Assembly: GCA_963969495.1 (NCBI GenBank)
Contig: OZ018317.1
Location: 220,725,497 to 220,789,496 of the forward strand
Origin: Ceratothoa steindachneri
Lineage: Eukaryota > Arthropoda > Malacostraca > Isopoda > Cymothoidae
DNA length: 64,000 bases
Direction: 5' to 3'
Shown here: in pieces, positions 26,706 through 36,524 of the stretch
Layout of the letters: each line of letters begins with the position of its first letter
Position numbering within the stretch: position 1 is the stretch's first letter
The notes under the pieces: model-generated
Told to the model about the DNA's origin: nothing
Databases searched by the model: none
Seen by the model: only the letters and a program-made list of their open reading frames with translations
Translations under genes and position numbers: made by a program

Positions 26706-28260
26706 TTATTTAAGATCCGTTGTCAGAGTAACGCTGAGTCCTTCTGACGACACGACCGGAGCGTGTAACGAGAGTGCCATTGGTTTGGCTTCGAACGGGG
26801 GGACACGGATTCGCTGTTGGAGTGCCATTAGCGTTGAACCAAGCACTGACACGAGAGAAGGTTGATGGAGAGAAGATGATCCGATTTTTGGTTTCTTCCG
26901 TGATGGCGTCAAGTGGGATGTGGGAGTCTTGAATCCCGTTGTCCGCTGATGGGGTGACCATTGAGAGAGAGGTTTGCTCCTGAATGACCACTTCTGCCGA
27001 CGAGGGTTCCTGCAACAAAAGAGGAAGATGCAGCAAAACGTAAGGTGGTGTTTGAGTAGCAGGGGTGGTTAAAAGGGTAGGATTGGGTTTATTTTGGGGT
27101 ATTACTATACCATAGAGGGGTATAGTGGAGGAAGAAGACGGAGGTGATAGTGGCTCTAGATGAATATTTTCGGTATAAGCGGGTTTCAGGTGGTCGATAG
27201 AGAAAGTATCCTGCCTGGTGCCAAGCTGTAGGACGAAGAATTTCAGCTTCCTGGAGATGACGAGAAAGGGCCCATCATAAACGGTTGCAATGAATTATGA
27301 GTTGAATCGCGACAGACGAAAACATGGGAGCATGTTGTCATCTCCTTCGGCACGAAGGTTTTATAATAAGCAGGCACTCGATGGCAGTTGGCTTAACTTC
27401 AGCCATCACCCATACAAGATTATGTACGTATGAAGAAGGATCAAGGTGAGATGGTAAAGGTCGGTCAAAGGAAGAAAATAATTGACCGCCTAGAAAAAGT
27501 TGAGTACCGTAAACTAATTCCGCTGCAGAGCAAGTCAGATCCTCTTTCAAGAACGAGCGAATGCCAAGGAGAATCAAAGGTAGCTTGTCCACCCAAGTGA
27601 TGTTTGGAGAGGGGGGAGAGTAAGCTTGCTTTGGTGGTCCGATGCAGACTTTCTACTGCAGAGTTACACTGGGGATGGTAGCTTGTGGTACGAAGGCGAA
27701 AGGAGCCAAGCACTGATATGAGTGTATCACATTGGTGAGATTCAAATTGGCTGCCACGATCATTCATGATCGTTGAGTGAACACTAAAACGAGCAACCAA
27801 TGCTGAGACGAAGGCTCGACTGACAGTGGAAGCTCTGATGTCCGAGATAGGAACCGCCTCTGGCCAGCGAGTAAAACGATCGATCATTGGTAGAAGATAA
27901 TTGCAACCACGGGAGTAAGGAAGAGGACCTACTAGATCGACGTGAACGGCGTCAAAACGTGACGAATGAAGAGGAAAGGGAACTAGAGGAGCTTTTCTGT
28001 GGCAGTGGACATATCACGCTGGCATGGCAGGCATAAGTGAGTCCATTTGGCAACGTCGGCATTCATACCTGGCCACATGAATCGCTGTGCAACGAGCTTG
28101 CGTGTGGCATGGGAGGCATAAGTGAGTCTATTTGGCCACGTCGGCATTCATACCTGGCCACATCAAGTGCTGTGCAACGAGCTTGCGTGTGGCATTGACG
28201 CCAGGATGAGAGAGACCGTGAATTTGTTCGAAAATGTGCCGACCGTAAGCGAGAGGAATG
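26706..28260 (-). pseudogene. Gypsy integrase region and pol C-terminus
   Basis: Minus strand. The zinc-binding N-terminal part lies at plus 28200-28020 (ATRKLVAQRFMWPGMNADVA then THLCLPC) and is duplicated by an 85-bp tandem repeat. The catalytic core lies in the 140-residue frame at 27465-27887: MIDRFTRWPEAVPI, then the second acidic site in NDRGSQFES where NDRG stands for the usual TDRG, then TTSYHPQCN. The distal core (LILLGIRSFLKEDLTCSAAE, normally LLGIRxxxKED) is in the frame at 27338-27592. The C-terminal tail ends in VTRSGRVVRRTQRY (about 26745-26790), a common Gypsy pol ending. Several frameshifts. Confidence 0.88.
28030..28199. repeat. 85-bp tandem duplication inside integrase
   Basis: 28030-28114 and 28115-28199 are near-identical direct copies sharing GGCATAAGTGAGTC and CGTCGGCATTCATACCTGGC. 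Eighty-five is not a multiple of three, so the duplication itself shifts the frame in the integrase zinc-binding segment. Confidence 0.9.
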
Positions 28261-28545
28261 AGAGGAGGGCAGGCGATTAATAGTCAACCAGGATGCGCCT
28301 GGAAGGACTGTCAAGCAAGTCGATCTCGCGAACGACGAATTAAGAAGAGTGACGCCGTGTTTGCGTGTCTTCATCTTGTCCCTGGGCAAGCGCTATTGTT
28401 GCCTGAGCGATTGCAGCAGTGTGGGAGAGTTGCGTGCATGAAATCGATGAAATGTGAGAGAGCATGTCCGGTACGACGTTTGAAGAGCCAGGAACGTCGT
28501 GAATATCGTTCGTCATTTGCAGGATGAAGTAAAGATGACGAGTGT

Positions 28546-29301
28546 CTAGGGCAGTCTGTACTGATGAAGTACTATAAGACGATCAGGCATCGTCAAAAGC
28601 TTATGGTCCGTACAAAGAGTGAATCCAGGCACTTCCAAATTATAGCGGAAGTGGCGGACTGCAAGGTATATTCCGAGTAGCTCGCGAGAAAACGTACTAT
28701 ACCTCTGTTGAGAGTCAGAAAGAGAGTGAGAGAAGAAAGCAAGAGGTTGCCATTGGTTACCAATATTTTTTTGAAAGGTTGCACCTACATGAGTTGAGGA
28801 TGCATCTAGGGAGACGCTAATGGGGCTTCCTGGAGAAGGATGAGCCAATTCCACAGTGCGGGAAATAGCCTCTTTGGTGGGAAAGAACGAATCACACGCC
28901 TCAGTAGACCATTTAAAGGGAGCGTTCTTTTTCGTCTTGGTGAGCATAGAGTTAATAGGTTGCTTGACCTGGGCACAATTAGGAATGAATCTATGGTAGA
29001 AAATGGCCATGCCACAGAAACGCCTGAGTTGCTTGCGTGATGTAGGACGAGAAAAGTTTGGCATCACGATGAATTTATTTTCGAGTGGGCTAATCCCTGC
29101 ACTCGAAACATGGGGACCCAAGAAGGAGAGTTGCGGGACAACAAAAATGCGCTTGGAAGCGTTGAGTACGATACCATACTCTTGACAACGAGAAAAAACT
29201 TGGCGAGGGTGAGAAAGGTGTTCCTCGAGCGAGGCAGACGATATTATGAGGTCATCGATGTAACAAAATACGAAAGAAAGACCCCTGAGGACTTGATCCA
29301 T
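28546..29301 (-). pseudogene. Gypsy reverse transcriptase palm and RNase H
   Basis: A 251-residue open frame. RT palm motif FCYIDDLIISSAS, with the YIDD active site, starts about residue 12. Then SFLGPHVSSAGISP, then FCGMAIFYHRFIPNCA, the usual LGMxNFYRRFIPxxA. The connection FKWSTEACDSF is followed by RNase H start VSLDASSTHVGATFQKN (the usual TDASxxAxGAxLxQ), then FSHSLSDSQQRYSTFSRELL, which keeps the catalytic Glu, and FTLCTDHKLL, which keeps the Asp. The frame ends soon after at QYRLP. Most of the remaining RNase H lies out of frame near 28546-28260. Confidence 0.92.
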
Positions 29302-29397
29302 AAAGCGCTGGAAAGTTGACCAAAGTTACGTAATCCATATAGCATTTTGACCATTTCAAAAGTACCAAACGGAGTTGTGATGTTAGTCATGGCAACA

Positions 29398-30140
29398 TCA
29401 TCTGTGTGAATAGGGATCAAGGCGAGAAAAGATCGTACAGCCATGGAGAGAAAAGGTGAAATCGCCTAAGTACGGCAAAGAATAACGATCAGGAATCGTT
29501 ACAACGTTAAGAGCTCTGTAATCCCCAACTGCTCTGAATTCCTCATGCGTGGACTTGGGCCCAATGTGCAGTGGAGAGGCCCAAGGAGAAGAGGAAGTCC
29601 TACAAATGCCAACATCCATCATGAACTTAAATTCGTCACGCATAGCAGAGAGTTTATCTATTGCTAGACGGCATGGCCGTGAGAATACATGACATGCTGT
29701 TGTCTCGATCCGATGCCCCACACTATGTTTAATGGGCCTGTCCTTCGAAGGTGGAAGGGTGAGCTCAGGAAACTCCTGAAGAAGGTGCTGAAATAGTGGC
29801 TCGGAAGGTGGGAGACGAATAGAGTGGAGGAAACTCTGAGAAGTCGAGTACAAAATTGAAACAGTGAGCAGAGTTTTGCGGTCGACAAGCTTGAGTTGAC
29901 GAGAATCGCCCAAGAGGTCCTGAGCTAAAAGAAAAGCTAGGCACAATATTGGACACCTACCTTGGCCATGACGAAGGTCCATTGAAAAACACGACGGAGA
30001 CCGAGTGAGACCTGTAGTTTACGCATTCCATAGGTCCGAATATTAGTCGAATTAGCTGTCTTTAGAACTAAATCTGAGGGAGTTGAATCCTTGTCGGCCT
30101 GAGAAATTGGTAGGAAACTGGAATCAGCTCCAGTGTCCAC
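29398..30140 (-). pseudogene. Gypsy protease and RT fingers
   Basis: The frame at 29937-30140 opens MDTGADSSFLPIS with the aspartic protease active-site DTG near plus 30137. It continues in another frame to the RT leader, then the 194-residue frame 29398-29982: FPELTLPPSKDRPIKHSVGH, HVFSRPCRLAIDKL, GICRTSSSPWASPLHI and DYRALNVVTIPDRYSLPYL, the fingers motifs in standard order. The frame is lost again around 29400-29300 before the palm. The breaks make the polyprotein inactive. Confidence 0.9.
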
Positions 30141-30429
30141 CAGGATTGAGAAGCTAGAAAGTGGGTCAAAAATGCGAAAAGGAGGACCTGCTCGATGAAA
30201 TTAAGGGTAGGCAAGGGATGTAGACCCTTTTGTTCAACGCCTTACTAGTTTAAAGGAAAATTTAAGGTGGAGATTGATGAATGAAGATTTGATTGACGAT
30301 TTGGAGAGTTTGTTGATGAAGAGTGAAATTAAAGGAGTTTTGAGATGAAGATTGATGTGGGAGGAATGGAGAGGTAAGAGTAGGTGGAAGTAGAGTTACT
30401 GGTTGTAAATATGTGCAAGGCTGTAAAAA

Positions 30430-30750
30430 GTTCACGGCTTGTGCACCTTATTTGTCATGATACCAGCACCACTGAGTTGGTTGTATAGGAAATGAACCGT
30501 TATGTTTGAGGTGGCTACTTTTCGCCATATGTGAAGGAGCATAACGGTAGTTACAAGGCTGTGCACAGTGAACAGCGTTGTGACCGTATCTTTGATAGTA
30601 CCTGTGTTGGGTATTGTTACAAATTGTTAATGAAAACAACCAGCAAGAACAGCTGGTTGGTTTGGAGAAAACTGATAACGATTGGAAGCTGCTGGCATTG
30701 CTCCGTCTTCTTCTGATTGCTTTCCAAAGTGTTCACCTTAGTTCTCTAGG
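30430..30750 (-). pseudogene. Gypsy gag remnant with Cys-His zinc motifs
   Basis: Minus strand shows YYQRYGHNAVHCAQPCNY (about 30540-30600) and CWYHDK-GAQAVN with QPCTYLQ (about 30480-30410). These are two copies of the CxYHxxYGxxAxxCxxPC knuckle characteristic of some metazoan Gypsy gags, each missing Cys residues or broken by a stop. The capsid part of gag is not found upstream, so about 1 kb appears to be deleted between here and the 5' LTR. Confidence 0.7.
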
Positions 30751-31524
30751 TATGGTGGAATTTTATCAACCTGGTGAATCTTAGTTTAAGGTAAATATAA
30801 CTTCTTATTATTACTTAACCTTTTTATATGTCGTTTATAACATTTATATAGATTATTAATAATTTAATGTAATTGTCTTGGACTTATTGTGTTTATTTGT
30901 TACAGCATGCGCTGATCTCTGTGTCGAAATTTAAGTTAATTAAAACCAGAAATTTTCGCCGGAATCTTATTTATCATCTAGTCCACTACAGTACCAGTAT
31001 AGTATTTGGTTATTAGTGGGATTGAGTTTAGTTAATAAATCAGCCTAGATAGCTATTTGAAAACCGTTACTATAAATTTGTTGAATTGGATGGAATAGTC
31101 GTCTGCTAATATTTAGGCCTAACGACTGGCGTGAACTGAATTTAGAAAACTTCGGGTGCTAGGTTTACACGAAAATTGACGATTAACAAAATAAATATAT
31201 TTATAAAATCAACGAATGCACAATGAGAGAATTGAATTAGGAAATAACTAGTGAGCGGTTATTACAATTATACGAATGAATGATATAATTCAATTGAGAA
31301 TTTTTAAGGAATACAACGTAATGCAATGTATGAAAGTAATGAAAAGTAGAATGAAATGTAAGGTGAAGTGAGGTAAGGTATGGTAAAGTATCAAGGGGGA
31401 CTATGGTAAGGTATGGTAACTATTGTAACTATAATGGACTGTGAATTGGGATCTGCAATGAGAGAACTAACCAGAATTAGAACCTACTCTTGTATGGCAG
31501 TTTGCAAAGAATAAGTGTGAGAGG
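30751..31524. other. Gypsy leader or 5' LTR distal part, diverged
   Basis: AT-rich. It lies where the leader and the distal end of the 5' LTR should be. It includes repeated GGTAAGGTATGGTAA phrases at about 31370-31410. No primer binding site was identified. Confidence 0.35.
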
Positions 31525-31965
31525 ACGAGGAATTAAACTAAGTATGAATTGTTTGGAGTTAAATGATTAAATGGAGAAGGAATGATTACTGACCTTTATG
31601 CTGTGAATGACGAGAGTGACTGAGGAATATATGTGTTCAATGTGGTTTAGCTTAAAGCGTTTTAGTTTGTATGTTTGACTAAAGTAAGTGTTGCCGAAAA
31701 GAATGTATCTTAGTCATGATTTTTGGATGGCAATTATATATATTACAAAAGATATATTGAAATTTCATATACAAAATATTTGAGATTTTAGATTGATTAT
31801 TTATACATAACTAAGTTGAGATTTTACATAAGATTTAATAGAATTTGTAGAAATTAAATGGGAAAATAAATGGATAATTTTACATTAAATTTAAAAAGAA
31901 AAGTATCCTAATATTTATGCACAAAGTATATTACGTTAAAATGATATTAGGTAATGGTAATATTT
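31525..31965 (-). repeat. 5' LTR of the minus-strand Gypsy element, main part
   Basis: Directly repeated and collinear with 26180-26620. The match breaks off after GGTAATATTTAAAATTG and resumes at 32904 with GAATATTGAAACATGTAATA, so about 0.93 kb has been inserted into this LTR. Confidence 0.75.
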
Positions 31966-31969
31966 AAAA

Positions 31970-32600
31970 TTGTTATACCAGTATAGACACTGATTGTGTG
32001 GGAGATGGTGATAACAGGCGGAAGAAGATTAAGAAATTTGCTGACTCTCACCTCTCGCATTGATATTCCCTCGTTGGTTTCTCTTCCGTTAACCTGAACG
32101 GGGCCTGTGACTCTGATGGTCCACTCCGTGATCCCCGTTGCAGCACTAACCTCTGGATGTCGGCCTCCACCATCCGTATTGAAGCCTCTAGGTCCATCAA
32201 TAAACATGATGGAACCTCTAAACGCTCTGCCGGTCGTCAGAGGAGTTCGTCGTCCCTCCCACTTGTGATATTAATGGGGTAATTTTATTAGATGGGCCGC
32301 TGCCCCATTGAACATAAGGGTTGTTATATAACTTATCAGTGGCCGATGCAAGATGCTCGATCGATGAATCCCCCTCGTTAATAATTAAAGGCCTGATCCC
32401 CTCTGGGACTCCCCTCATGAAGATCTCAGTGGGGGAGGTGGTTAAGATGCTTGATTTGTGCACCTTTCCCCCTGATAAGAGCCTTCAAATGTTTTAGAAA
32501 TTCCATAGGGCCCTTATCTCCCATCTCCTGAATGGATATGAGCTCTCTCAGGTCGTCAACCTTGGACCTGCCGAACTTAACAGGTGTTCATGAAGGGCGA
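31970..32600 (-). pseudogene. Gag fragment of a second Gypsy-type element, inside the LTR
   Basis: Minus strand, two frames. KVDDLRELISIQEMGDKGPM then EFLKHLKAL (about 32570-32490), followed by SPTEIFMRGVPEGIRPLIIN and SSIEHLASATDKL (32440-32300). This is the distal capsid part of a Gypsy gag, where such proteins read LFLQRLPxxVR ... LEKLAxxADK. The frame 31947-32207 continues without known motifs. It is unrelated in sequence to the surrounding Gypsy. Confidence 0.65.
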
Positions 32601-32764
32601 CCTCAAGATCAACAAAAATAACCAGCAGGAGTAGGAGGAGTAGATTGAGTGAATGTTTTTGTTTGTATGATTTTTTTCTTACAATAAAACTGCTAATTTT
32701 GGATGTAATATATAGTAGTTTTCCTTGAAATTTATTAAAAAACAGTGAAACTCTGTTTTGGGGG

Positions 32765-32903
32765 GCAGCGCTTTACAATAAAAAGTAGCGATAGCAGAGT
32801 AGCGGTTTCGCGATTTTGAAAAAGTAGCGCCATATCGGTAGCCGTTTCAGCCAGCCAAGGTAGCGGATAGCGGTTTCAAAAATTTAGTAGCGGCGCCCAC
32901 CTT
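32765..32903. repeat. TAGCGG-rich subterminal repeat block, hAT-end-like
   Basis: At least five copies of (G)TAGCG or TAGCGGTTTC occur in 140 bp. The block ends GTAGCGGCGCCCACCTTTG; on the other strand it begins CAAAGGTGGGCGCCGC. Clustered short motifs next to a CA-GGTGGGC end are typical of hAT transposon termini. No matching opposite end was found at 31966-31990, so a whole element is not defined. Confidence 0.4.
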
Positions 32904-32930
32904 TGAATATTGAAACATGTAATATTTTAT

Positions 32931-33152
32931 AGGTGTGTGTGTGGGGGGGGGGGCATTCCTTATTTTCTGTTTATTGTATTTATCTAGAATTTTTATCTTT
33001 TATCGAATCTATTTACTTTCTGAATTTCCTTGATCTTTAAGTTGGCCCTTCAAGCATTGTCTTCCATTTATCTTGACTCAATATTCTTGTTGGCTGGGTT
33101 AGTTCTTGATCTTCGATTTCTTTCTTGATGCATCTTCATATTTCTTCCAATT
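32931..33152. other. G-run and T-rich spacer
   Basis: Starts with (GT)n and a G11-type run at 32933-32953, then T-rich sequence with TTCTTGAT phrases. No gene recognised. Confidence 0.4.
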
Positions 33153-34072
33153 AACTTGAGTTTATGATTCCTTCTTGATTCGTGATGAGTTATTCTTGCT
33201 TCTTGATGAGTTAGTCCTTGAAGTCGTTTTATTCCTTTTTTCTTTCGTGAGGCGATCCATTTATCTTGAGTCTTCTTGCTTCTAGTTGAGTTGTCCTTAA
33301 AGCGTTTTCCTTGATTTCCGTTTTCTTCGTAAAAGGTTTTGGACTATTGAGTTTTGAACTCGGTACCGATAGATTTAAACGCGGATGCTCTTAGCCATTA
33401 CGCCACGGCTTAGCCCATGCTGAGTTGGTAATTTATTGGGCTATTTATATTATCGATTTGGAAGGAATTTTTCTCTGATACATCTTCGCACCCCTACACA
33501 TTGAGTTGATGATTCCTTCTTGATTCTTAATGATTTGATGAGTTAGTCCTTGAAGTCGTTTTCTTCCATTTTTTTTCTTGAGGCGATCCATTTTATCTGG
33601 AGTCTTCTTGATTCTAGTTGCGTTGTCCTTAAAGCATTTTCCTTGATTTCCGTTTTCTTCTGGATATTTATTCATAAAAGGTTAACATAACATAACATAA
33701 TTTCACGGATGACAAAAGCCACAAGGGCCTATCAAAGGTCATCCGCATCCGTCAAAACCCACCCACAAAAAGCACCATCGCCAGGGGAAGACAAAATCAA
33801 AGTCTCCCACAATATAATTTAACAGATGACAAAAGCCACAAGGGCCCATCATAGGTCATCCGAGTCAAACGGCCTCTTTTTTAAGGAACCCAAACTCCCA
33901 AGAAAACTACATCTAGAGTTTCGAACGCGGTACCCTTAGATCTAAACGCCAATGTTCTTAGCCATTACGCTACGGCTGAGTCCGTACTGAATTGGTAATT
34001 TAATGGGCTATTTATATTATCGATTTGGAAGGAATTTTTCTCTGATACATCTTCGCACCCCTATAAGGGCAT
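33153..34072 (-). repeat. Tandem pair of a tRNA-core-containing repeat
   Basis: Unit 1 (about 33153-33498) and unit 2 (about 33499-34072) are direct copies sharing GAAGGAATTTTTCTCTGATA, CCTTGATTTCCGTTTTCTTC and AAGTCGTTTT. Each carries on the minus strand a tRNA-like core. In unit 1 it is GCCGTGGCGTAATGGCTAAG followed by GAGTTCAAAACTC. In unit 2 it is GCCGTAGCGTAATGGCTAAG followed by GCGTTCGAAACTC. These resemble Pol III A and B boxes, so the unit is probably a tRNA-derived SINE in tandem. Unit 2 is lengthened by a CR1 3' end at 33678-33902. Confidence 0.7.
33678..33902 (-). repeat. CR1 3' UTR fragment, 5' truncated
   Basis: Reverse complement matches 57700-57940 of the CR1 element, including both GATGACC...GTCATC hairpin modules and the terminal TTATGTTATGTTATG repeats. 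It carries no coding part, so it is a strongly 5'-truncated insertion, sitting inside unit 2 of the tRNA-like repeat. Confidence 0.88.
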
Positions 34073-34291
34073 TGCTATACCAACTATCACGTTTTTCGTT
34101 TGCGCTCCGTGAAACATGTGTGATTGCATCACTACCTACAAACCCTACGACCGATGTACGAACTTTGGCGGTCTTCTTGGCCCAGTAGGTTGGCTGGAAC
34201 CTGGGATCGGCCATGGAGCCACAGCTAACTGGCTGTATTTGAGGGATCGCAAATTGATCCAGCAGGTCCAGTTCGTTCTGAAAATATGTAA

Positions 34292-35554
34292 ATGGAATAT
34301 ATGAGGTTATTCATACTCCTGAAGCGGAACAGGTGCCACCCTTCTTCTCCCTGGCTTCCTGAGAACATGAAAGGTTCCACAAGATCTGACGAATATAATA
34401 AAGGAATAAAGGGTAAAATAGGTGAGTGGATACATAGCTTCCTCTCAGACAGAACACAGTTTGTGACTGTAGAGTCCGAAAAGTCAGAAGAGGCCAAAGT
34501 AATAAGTGGAGTACCACAAGGTTCGGTTCTTGGCCCACTATTGTTTCTGATACATTTGAATGATATTGGCGCAGGAGCCGGAGCATCCCTCATGTCTTTC
34601 GCCGATGACACGCACATCAGTCGGCAAATCAAGAAGGAAAAAGAAGTGCATCTGCTCCAAGAAGACCTGGACAAGATATATGACTGGGCCAAAGAGAACA
34701 ACATGGACTTTAATGAAGATAAGTTTGAAGTACTGAGATATGGCACAAACCAGCATATAAAATCAAACACAAAGCTCCTCACAGAGAGTGGTAAAGAGAT
34801 AATACCAAAGGAACACGTGAAATGCTTGGGTGTATATCTGGAAAGCGATGGTACCTTCAGCCACCACATTGGAGAAGCAGTGAAGAAAGCCAGAGGCATG
34901 AGTGGATGGATCCTTAGAACCTTCTCATCGAGGGAACCTGAACCTATGCTAACCCTTTGGAAAGCCCTAGTACAACCCATACTAGATTACTGCAGCCAAC
35001 TGTGGTCCCCATCCAAGAAAAGGGAAATACAGATGCTGGAGACAGTACAAAGAATGTTCACCAGACAAATCAGGGGCATGAGGGAATTGGACTACTGGCA
35101 AAGACTCAAAACTCTAGGCCTCTACTCTCAGCAGAGGAGAAGAGAGAGATATAGAGTAATCTATCTATGGAAGATCTTAGAACAATTAGTGCCAGATCCA
35201 AATCCCTCTGTACTGTACATCCATGAAAATGAGAGAACTGGGAGAAAATGTGGAAGAAGATCCTTACCTGCGGGAGCCCCAACAAGAATAAGATCACTGT
35301 TGGCATCAAGTTTGCTACAAGAGGGGCCGCGGATATTCAACACACTCCCCAAGGAAACAAGAAAGTTGACCTCCTGCCGTGTGGAGCGATTTAAATCAAG
35401 CCTGGACAAATACTTAAGGTCGCTACCAGACGAACCCACAGTACCGGGATACATAAAGTATTGCCGAGCGGAGTCAAACTCAATACCGGACCAAGTGGCT
35501 CTAATGAAACGGGACACAAGGGACGGCAGCAGCGGTGGACCACCACGACTGTGA
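34292..35554 (+). CDS. Reverse transcriptase, C-terminal two thirds, uninterrupted
   Basis: A 420-residue frame without stops. The first 45 residues are probably read-through of flanking DNA. From about residue 46 it reads WIHSFLSDRTQFVTVES, then VISGVPQGSVLGPLLFLIHL, then the catalytic FADDTHISRQ, then FNEDKFEVLRYG, CLGVYLESDGTFSHH, LYSQQRRRERYRVIYLWKIL and the C-terminal thumb ending near YLRSLPD. Endonuclease, fingers and part of the palm are absent, so the product cannot retrotranspose. The intact frame implies a fairly recent insertion. The upstream ATG is not a natural start. Confidence 0.85.
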   Translation: MEYMRLFILLKRNRCHPSSPWLPENMKGSTRSDEYNKGIKGKIGEWIHSFLSDRTQFVTVESEKSEEAKVISGVPQGSVLGPLLFLIHLNDIGAGAGASLMSFADDTHISRQIKKEKEVHLLQEDLDKIYDWAKENNMDFNEDKFEVLRYGTNQHIKSNTKLLTESGKEIIPKEHVKCLGVYLESDGTFSHHIGEAVKKARGMSGWILRTFSSREPEPMLTLWKALVQPILDYCSQLWSPSKKREIQMLETVQRMFTRQIRGMRELDYWQRLKTLGLYSQQRRRERYRVIYLWKILEQLVPDPNPSVLYIHENERTGRKCGRRSLPAGAPTRIRSLLASSLLQEGPRIFNTLPKETRKLTSCRVERFKSSLDKYLRSLPDEPTVPGYIKYCRAESNSIPDQVALMKRDTRDGSSGGPPRL

Positions 35555-35605
35555 GGCGTAGACCTCTAAACACGACCAAGTATACCAAGTAAGTAAGTAT
35601 ACCCC
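34292..35605 (+). mobile_element. CR1-group non-LTR retrotransposon, 5' truncated, (AAGT)n tail
   Basis: The RT begins partway through its palm. After the stop at 35552-35554 there is a short 3' UTR ending CCAAGTAAGTAAGTA, a microsatellite-like tail instead of poly(A), as in CR1-group elements. Different family from the CR1 at 52469-57943, whose tail is TTATG repeats. Confidence 0.8.
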
Positions 35606-36524
35606 CCCCTCCCTCAGTAAAGACTGATTTCTTGTGTCCTCGGGTTCTCTTGTGATTGCATTTCGTTTCTATATGTTCATTTTTTTTATTCAAGTGGAAG
35701 ATCAGGTCCATGAATCTATAAATGAAGAAACTTTTTAAATATAACATTTATAACTTCTAGTTACTTTCACTCGTATTTTCCCTCCTAATTCCTTTCTAAA
35801 CGAAACTTATTTTATTAGTGGAATATCGCAGTGTACACGCTGATAATTAATGAAAAATAAAAGCTTTGTTTTATTCACAAGTACAGGACTAGGTTCGGAG
35901 TATAACGTTCCATCCTCAATCCTTCAAATTTATTCCTGTACTTACGAATAAAATGTCATTCTCTTTCAAAGTTTTTGATTTTCATCAGTTTAAATGAAGT
36001 GAATTTAGGCTTTATTTTATATGAAAAAAACATTTAAGCAAAATTACTGCAGCTCAAACTATAATTATGTGGAAATAAACTTTTCTGCTATAAAATTGAA
36101 CTTATCTTTCCAACTTTTAGTGTTTATGGATTAGCATCTACAAACTAAAAAAGTGTCTAAAAAAAAAAATAGCTGTTATATGACGTCACACTCAGATATA
36201 AACAAATAGGTTACCTCCGGCCTTTAGTTTTCTAATAATACCCCGGAAAAGACTATTTTTGACAAAATGGGAAAGATAGTTAAGCTTTTATGGTAAATAT
36301 TTTATTTCTCTAAATGGAATAGTAAAACACACTTAATTCCAGTCGACTGCCTCTTCCTGGGGTCTTAAATTATCTGTAGACAATTGTGCTCACCTCCGTT
36401 TTGCTAGACATCTTATTGATAGAAACCCTTAAACCTCTGCAATACCCATAAAGACCTTGTTTTCATTATTGATGACAAGTTAAAGTTTCATCACCACATC
36501 AGAAAGGTAAATGTTGCGCGGGTC
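35606..36524. other. AT-rich spacer, nothing recognised
   Basis: No ORF with motifs and no repeat boundary seen. Confidence 0.4.

Larger units (their letters stand above)
26180..32930 (-). mobile_element. Gypsy-type LTR retrotransposon with gag mostly deleted
   Basis: Two directly repeated, diverged blocks (26180-26677 and 31525-31965 plus 32904-32930) bracket a minus-strand pol in the order protease, RT, RNase H, integrase. On the minus strand the 3' LTR begins TGATATAGCAATGCC just after AGGGAGGAA, a plausible polypurine tract at 26678-26686. Gag is reduced to its zinc motifs and the 5' LTR is split by other sequence, so this is an old, dead copy. Confidence 0.8.
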
